A DNA stretch of 15,085 nucleotides from Quisquiliibacterium sp. (GTDB lineage Bacteria; Pseudomonadota; Gammaproteobacteria; Burkholderiales; Burkholderiaceae_E). Position 1 is the stretch's first letter, and each line of letters opens with the position of its first letter. The notes beneath the pieces were generated by a model that did no database searches, had not been told where the DNA came from, and worked only from the letters and a program-made list of their open reading frames with translations. This document shows positions 12,771 to 15,085 of this stretch, in pieces. Location: assembly GCA_023257915.1 (NCBI GenBank), contig JALRBB010000229.1:1-15085 (forward strand), given 5' to 3'. A program made the translations under genes and the position numbers.

Positions 12771-14705
12771 ATGCCACTGATTACCGTCACCAACGCCCAC
12801 CTTGCCTTTGGGCATGTCGCCCTGCTCGACGGCGTCGATTTGTCGGTCGACCGTGGCGAGAGAATCGCGCTGATCGGTCGCAATGGCACCGGAAAATCCT
12901 CGCTGCTCAAGGCAATCGCCGGCGATCTTGCCTTCGACGAAGGAACGATCGTGTGCGAGACCGGCGCTTCGCTGGCCTATGTCGCGCAAGAGCCGGCGCT
13001 CGATCCGCAGGTCAGCATCTTCGACGCGGTCGCGTCCGGGCTGTCAGATGAAGTCGCAACAATCCGCGAGTACGAGCAACTGGCTGGCGCGATCGCACGC
13101 GGCGACGAGACTGCCGGCAACCTTGAACGGCTCTCCCAGCTGCAGCAGCGACTCGACGCCAGCGGTGCCTGGGCGCTGACGCACCGGATCGAGGCGGTTC
13201 TGAGCCGCTTGTCGCTGGATGCAGACGCAAGGGTCGGTTCTTTGTCCGGAGGCACGCGCAAGCGGGTCGCGCTGGCGCGCGCGCTGGTCACCGAACCAGA
13301 CTTGCTGCTGCTCGACGAACCCACCAATCACCTGGATATCGAATCCATCGCCTGGCTGGAGGAACTGTTACTCGCCTTTCGCGGCGCCGTGCTGGTCATC
13401 ACCCACGACCGCCGCTTCCTGGACCGTATCGCCAGCCGGGTGATTGAACTGGACCGCGGCAAGCTTCGCTCGTATCCGGGCAGCTTCTCCGAATACCAGC
13501 GCCGCAAGGCCGAGCAACTCGATGCCGAAGCGCTCGAACAGGCTCGCTTCGACAAACTGCTCGCTCAGGAGGAGGTCTGGATCCGCAAGGGAGTCGAGGC
13601 ACGCCGCACCCGAAACGAAGGACGGGTTCGACGTCTGGAATCGCTGCGGCGTGAGCGTGCGGCCCGTCGCGACAGGCTGGGCAGCGTGCAGCTGGCGCTC
13701 GACTCGGGCGAGCGTTCCGGCAAGCTGGTCGCCGAACTGATCGGCGTCAGCAAAGGCTGGGGCGAGCGCGTGGTGGTTCGCGACTTCAGCACGATCGTGC
13801 AACGCGGCGACCGGGTCGGACTGATCGGACCGAACGGCGCGGGAAAAACTACGCTGCTGCGGCTGATCCTGGGCGAGATCGAACCCGACAGCGGGCGAGT
13901 GCGGCTCGGCACCAACCGCGAAGTCGCCTACTTCGACCAGTTGCGCGCGCAGCTTGACGAGGAGGCGACGCTGACCGAAACGATCAGCCCAGGATCCGAC
14001 TGGGTCGAAATCGGCGGCCAGCGCATGCACGTGATGAGCTATCTCGGACGCTTCCTGTTCGCCCCGGAGCGTTCCCGCTCGCCGGTGCGCACCCTGTCCG
14101 GCGGCGAGCGCAATCGGCTGCTGCTTGCGCGCCTTTTCGCCCGACCCGCCAATCTTCTGGTTCTGGACGAACCGACCAACGACCTGGACATCGAGACGCT
14201 CGAGCTTCTAGAAGATCTGCTCGCCGACTACCCCGGAACCGTGCTGCTGGTCAGCCATGACCGGACCTTCCTGGACAATGTCGTCACCCAGACGATTGCG
14301 GCCCTGGGCGAAGGAGTCTGGCGCGAATATGCGGGTGGCTACGCCGACTACGAGCTGGCGTGCCAGCGCGAGGCGGCGACAAAGACACAAGCGATCCAGT
14401 CGAACCAGCCGCCCAAAGCCGCCAGCAGCGACAAGAGCACCGCCGCACCGGCGGATCCCCACTTGGCACGCGCCCCGCGCACGAAGCTCTCGTACAAGGA
14501 GCAACGTGAACTCGACTCTCTTCCGGAGCGCATCGCAGCCCTGGAAAGCGAACAAAAGCAGCTAGGGGCCAACTTGGCCGATCCGCACACCTATCAACAG
14601 CCCGGCGCCGACCTGAAGGCGATGAATGAGCGCTTCGGACGGATCGAATCCGAGTTGCTCGAATGCCTGGAGCGCTGGGAAGAGCTTGAAGCGAGAAGAC
14701 AATGA
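12771..14705 (+). CDS. uup: ABC-F ATPase Uup
   Basis: Uup is a soluble ABC-F protein with two ATPase domains and no membrane part; members bind ribosomes or affect translation and, in E. coli, transposon excision and branched-DNA handling. The 644-residue length is typical. Domain 1 has Walker A GRNGTGKS (36-43), signature LSGGT (158-162) and Walker B with E183 (LLLLDEPTNHLDIES). The interdomain linker, about 240-310, is very Arg-rich (WIRKGVEARRTRNEGRVRRLESLRRERAARRDRLG), as usual for Uup. Domain 2 has GPNGAGKT (353-360), LSGGE (442-446) and E467 (LLVLDEPTNDLDIET). A flexible Ala/Pro-rich segment (about 545-570) leads to a C-terminal coiled-coil domain (about 573-644). No strong ribosome binding site precedes the ATG. 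It lies 26 bp after the kinase gene and overlaps the next gene by 4 bp. Confidence 0.96.
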   Translation: MPLITVTNAHLAFGHVALLDGVDLSVDRGERIALIGRNGTGKSSLLKAIAGDLAFDEGTIVCETGASLAYVAQEPALDPQVSIFDAVASGLSDEVATIREYEQLAGAIARGDETAGNLERLSQLQQRLDASGAWALTHRIEAVLSRLSLDADARVGSLSGGTRKRVALARALVTEPDLLLLDEPTNHLDIESIAWLEELLLAFRGAVLVITHDRRFLDRIASRVIELDRGKLRSYPGSFSEYQRRKAEQLDAEALEQARFDKLLAQEEVWIRKGVEARRTRNEGRVRRLESLRRERAARRDRLGSVQLALDSGERSGKLVAELIGVSKGWGERVVVRDFSTIVQRGDRVGLIGPNGAGKTTLLRLILGEIEPDSGRVRLGTNREVAYFDQLRAQLDEEATLTETISPGSDWVEIGGQRMHVMSYLGRFLFAPERSRSPVRTLSGGERNRLLLARLFARPANLLVLDEPTNDLDIETLELLEDLLADYPGTVLLVSHDRTFLDNVVTQTIAALGEGVWREYAGGYADYELACQREAATKTQAIQSNQPPKAASSDKSTAAPADPHLARAPRTKLSYKEQRELDSLPERIAALESEQKQLGANLADPHTYQQPGADLKAMNERFGRIESELLECLERWEELEARRQ

Positions 14706-15085
14706 GCCTCGAATCGATTCGCCCGCGAACTGTGGCTGGACTGTCCATCGTCGCGCTCGACCTGGCCGACGGGGTTCACCGCCAGGCCTTGTTGTCGCTG
14801 CTCGATGAATACGCACGCGGCCCGACCGGCCGCGGTTATGGGCTGGATGGCGAGGCGCTGGCGCGCCTGCCGTCGGTGCTGGCAGCCAGAGCGCATTACC
14901 ATGGTTGGGTTGCGTTCATCGATGGCAAGCCAGCGGGGATCGTCAATTGCTTTGAGGGCGTGTCCACGTTCCGCGCCGAGCCGCTCCTGAACATCCACGA
15001 CATCGCGGTCGCGGCGAAGTTCAGGCGGCGCGGCGTCGGCGCGGCCTTGCTCGATGCGGTCGAAGCCGGCGCGCGAGCCCTGGGT
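14702..15085 (+). CDS. GNAT-family N-acetyltransferase, N-terminal fragment
   Basis: The gene starts with ATG overlapping the uup stop (ATGA) and runs open to the right edge, so 128 residues are visible. The fragment has the GNAT layout: an N-terminal helix (QALLSLLDEYARG), a strand with GWVAFIDGKPAGIVNCFEG, then the strand LNIHDIAVAAKFRRRGVGAALLDAVEAGARALG, whose RRRGVGAA is motif A that binds the pyrophosphate of acetyl-CoA. The acceptor substrate is unknown. The 4-bp overlap implies coupled translation with uup. The fold call is good; the C-terminal end and true length are outside the window. Confidence 0.88.
   Translation, partial: MSLESIRPRTVAGLSIVALDLADGVHRQALLSLLDEYARGPTGRGYGLDGEALARLPSVLAARAHYHGWVAFIDGKPAGIVNCFEGVSTFRAEPLLNIHDIAVAAKFRRRGVGAALLDAVEAGARALG

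Overview
This window is GC-rich and densely packed, and it reads as chromosomal DNA of a betaproteobacterium, most likely of the Burkholderiales. The main clues are an EarP rhamnosyltransferase beside an EF-P with arginine at position 32, a C-terminal fragment of an H+-pyrophosphatase of the apparently K+-independent type, the arginine genes argD-argF, and overall codon use. The genus cannot be named from the sequence alone. I see no insertion sequence, prophage, CRISPR array, tRNA or rRNA.

Layout. At the left edge is the 3' end of hppA (+), followed by three consecutive stem-loops. Next comes a + strand run: a short-chain dehydrogenase, a small KTSC-domain protein, earP and efp. efp ends in a clear intrinsic terminator that lies inside the 3' coding end of a convergent minus-strand gene, a two-domain receiver protein. 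A 349-bp divergent intergenic region follows, then argD-argF (+) and a gamma-glutamyltransferase-family amidohydrolase (+). Convergent to these are an aldo/keto reductase (-) and an ECF sigma factor (-). Divergent from the sigma factor is an OmpR-type response regulator and its histidine kinase (+, 4-bp overlap), then the ABC-F ATPase uup and a GNAT acetyltransferase cut by the right edge (overlapping start and stop).

How the genes work together. EarP rhamnosylates Arg32 of EF-P, which lets EF-P rescue ribosomes stalled on polyproline; Uup, at the other end, is also a ribosome-associated factor. ArgD and ArgF catalyse two steps of arginine synthesis. The sigma factor and the two-component system share an upstream region carrying 11-bp-phased direct repeats and a separate inverted repeat over a likely promoter.

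The most interesting candidate is upstream of argD. A short ORF encodes a 17-residue peptide with six arginines and is followed by a strong intrinsic terminator on the + strand that no annotated gene explains. Together they look like a possible arginine-responsive attenuator for argD-argF. This is an inference, and it is weakened by the high Arg-codon content of GC-rich DNA and by the lack of a visible ribosome binding site for the peptide.
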